Shown: piece after piece, positions 5,381 through 6,914 of the stretch
Numbering within the stretch: the stretch's first letter is position 1
How the letters are laid out: the number at the start of each line of letters is the position of its first letter
NCBI GenBank assembly: GCA_002723015.1
Contig: PBNG01000073.1
Location: 34,630 to 41,543 of the forward strand
Length of the DNA stretch: 6,914 nucleotides
Source of the DNA: Roseibacillus sp.
Lineage (GTDB): Bacteria; Verrucomicrobiota; Verrucomicrobiae; Verrucomicrobiales; Akkermansiaceae
Direction: 5' to 3'
Notes under the pieces: generated by a model
What the model saw: only the letters and a program-made list of their open reading frames with translations
The model's database searches: none
Told to the model about the DNA's origin: nothing
Translations under genes and position numbers: made by a program

Positions 5381-6914
5381 GTGCCGGATTCACCTGCGCC
5401 TCAAGGTTGGCATCAAGCAGTTCCCGCCGGAGGTTGACTCCCCGTTTGCGGCTCCAGATGAGCACGATGGGAGAGGCCACGAAAATGGAGGAGTAGGTTC
5501 CTACAACCACGCCCACCATGATCGCAAGTGAGAAGGACTTGAGGGCTGGTCCGCCGAAGATAAAGAGCACCAGCACGGTGACGAAGGTGGTGACTGAGGT
5601 AAGGATGGTGCGCGAAAGAGTTGCGTTGATAGCACTATTCATAACCTCCTCGACCTCGCCTCTCTTCATCCTGAGTGCTTCACGGATCCTGTCAAAGACC
5701 ACGATGGTATCGTTGATGGAGTATCCTGCGATTGTCAGGAATGCCCCGACATGAATCAGAGTGAGTTCCTGGCCCAGAAGCACCACGATTCCGATACAGA
5801 TCAGGATATCATGAAACAGAGCCGCGAAAGCACCCATGGCAAAGGAGAACTCAAATCTGATCGTAATGTAGAGAAGGATGGCGATCAGGCCCAGCCCAAG
5901 CGCAACCAGGGAATTTATGAGAAAGTCAGAACCCAGACTCGCTTGGACGGTATCACGGGATGAATCGTAGAGCCAGCCGGTTTGATTCTCGGCAGTGTCT
6001 TCCTCGCCGGAGGAGGAAGGCTCTTCCTCAAGAGAGGTCGCCTTGAGTCCTAGCAGCGGAACGTTTTCGCGTAGGGTCGTAACGATGGTATCAGCGTCCT
6101 CATCGGCACACCGAATAGAGAGAATGTGCGGCTTGTCCGTGGCGGGGAGCGTTTCATTCTGAATAATAGGGTCTTTTTTCAGATCGAGGCCGGTCAGTGC
6201 TTCTCTAACCACCTCCTCATCTACGATCTTATCTTGGGTCTGGAACTGAATCAGGGCGCCCCCTGCAAAATCAATCCCAAGGGCACTTTCTCGTTTCCAC
6301 CCGACCATGACCAGGCTCCCCACAAGGAAGGTAATCGAGATCGCGAAGGCGCCTCTGCGCATTCCCATGAAGTTTAGGGTCCGCCGGGGAACAAGACTCC
6401 TCACAAACTTCAACTTGCGACTGTCGACACGGGAGTCTTTCTCGGAGTTTCGGGATGTCCACCAGAAGACAACCCTGGTGACCACGAGGGCTGCAAACAT
6501 GGAGGCCAGAATCCCAATCGTGAGAGTGATAGCAAATCCCTTCACAGTCCCGGAGGCCCGCCAGAAGAGAATGATAGCCGTGATCAAGGTCGTGATGTTT
6601 GCATCAAAGATGGCGGTGAATGCTTTCTCGTAAGCGGCCTGAATTGCCGCTACCAGAGATTTTCCTGCGGCCCGCTCCTCGCGGAGGCGTTCGTAGATCA
6701 GAACGTTGGCATCCACGGCTACACCAATAGTCAGAATAATCCCAGCAATGCCGGGCAGGGTAAACGTGAATTCAAACATCGCCATGGCCCCGAAGAGAAT
6801 AAGGACATTGACGGTAAGTCCGATGAAGGCGATGGCGCCGGCGAAGCGATAATAAAAACCGAGAAAAAGAATGGTTAGGGAAATGCCAGCGATTCCGGCA
6901 AGAATTCCCTGGCT
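5373..6914 (-). CDS. secDF: Fused protein translocase subunit SecDF, C-terminal part (5' end outside window)
   Basis: The frame is open to the window edge and ends at TAG (5375-5373), giving 513 residues. An internal ATG at 6785 is not the start, because the upstream codons continue a typical SecD membrane region (SQGILAGIAGISLTILFL, then FYYRFAG). The SecD part (1 to about 155) keeps TLPGIAGIILTIGVAVDANV. The Asp of VDAN (residue 68) corresponds to the proton-relay aspartate of SecD. A charged cytoplasmic linker (about 153-184) joins it to SecF. SecF opens with a membrane helix and GIDFAGG (from 213), followed by an exported P4-type domain (about 220-330). A membrane bundle follows, with the signature GYSINDTIVVFDRIRE (from 397). 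SecDF sits in the inner membrane, uses proton flow to pull exported proteins away from SecYEG, and assists membrane insertion. The missing N-terminus holds the first helix and the large P1 domain of SecD. Fusion of SecD and SecF is known in several phyla. The deacetylase follows after 108 bases. Confidence 0.96.
   Translation of the reverse strand, partial: SQGILAGIAGISLTILFLGFYYRFAGAIAFIGLTVNVLILFGAMAMFEFTFTLPGIAGIILTIGVAVDANVLIYERLREERAAGKSLVAAIQAAYEKAFTAIFDANITTLITAIILFWRASGTVKGFAITLTIGILASMFAALVVTRVVFWWTSRNSEKDSRVDSRKLKFVRSLVPRRTLNFMGMRRGAFAISITFLVGSLVMVGWKRESALGIDFAGGALIQFQTQDKIVDEEVVREALTGLDLKKDPIIQNETLPATDKPHILSIRCADEDADTIVTTLRENVPLLGLKATSLEEEPSSSGEEDTAENQTGWLYDSSRDTVQASLGSDFLINSLVALGLGLIAILLYITIRFEFSFAMGAFAALFHDILICIGIVVLLGQELTLIHVGAFLTIAGYSINDTIVVFDRIREALRMKRGEVEEVMNSAINATLSRTILTSVTTFVTVLVLFIFGGPALKSFSLAIMVGVVVGTYSSIFVASPIVLIWSRKRGVNLRRELLDANLEAQVNPARG

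Noticed and set aside
6783..6785. ATG as the start of a separate secF-like gene
   Set aside because: Codons upstream to the window edge encode SecD membrane helices in the same frame, and both SecD and SecF signatures follow, so this is one fused secDF gene.

Overview
This window is a run of conserved housekeeping genes from a moderately GC-rich bacterium. The best taxonomic guess is Verrucomicrobiota or a near relative. The grounds are a fused SecDF, an SMC head whose Walker B/D-loop reads DELDAPLDE instead of the more usual DEVDAALDD type, an SMC pre-head segment with the feature 'GPDW', and a NodB-type deacetylase with a C-terminal beta-rich domain. This assignment rests on remembered family patterns, not on a search.

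Layout. Positions 1-2493 (+ strand) hold the C-terminal two thirds of the chromosome segregation ATPase SMC: the end of the first coiled-coil arm, the hinge, the second coiled-coil arm and the C-terminal ATPase head. The gene's start lies before the window. A 66-base convergent spacer separates it from three minus-strand genes. Read in their own direction these are secDF (6914-5373, N-terminus cut by the window edge), an exported polysaccharide deacetylase (5264 or 5261 to 4068) and ffh (3969-2560). The gaps between them are 108 and 98 bases.

How they fit together. Ffh is the protein subunit of the signal recognition particle, which delivers nascent membrane proteins to the Sec translocon. 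SecDF is the proton-driven accessory motor of that translocon. The deacetylase between them has a signal peptide and would itself be exported. The trio therefore looks like a membrane-targeting and envelope cluster, but no promoter or terminator is clear enough to prove co-transcription. SMC is functionally separate and merely converges on the cluster.

There is no sign of a mobile element, CRISPR array, tRNA, rRNA or SRP RNA gene, and no stretch over 300 bases lacks a gene. I see no convincing new biological system. The points worth a second look are small: an inverted repeat covering the deacetylase start codons, a transcript-direction-specific stem-loop after secDF, absent Shine-Dalgarno sequences, acidic inserts in SMC and SecF, and an unassigned C-terminal domain on the deacetylase.
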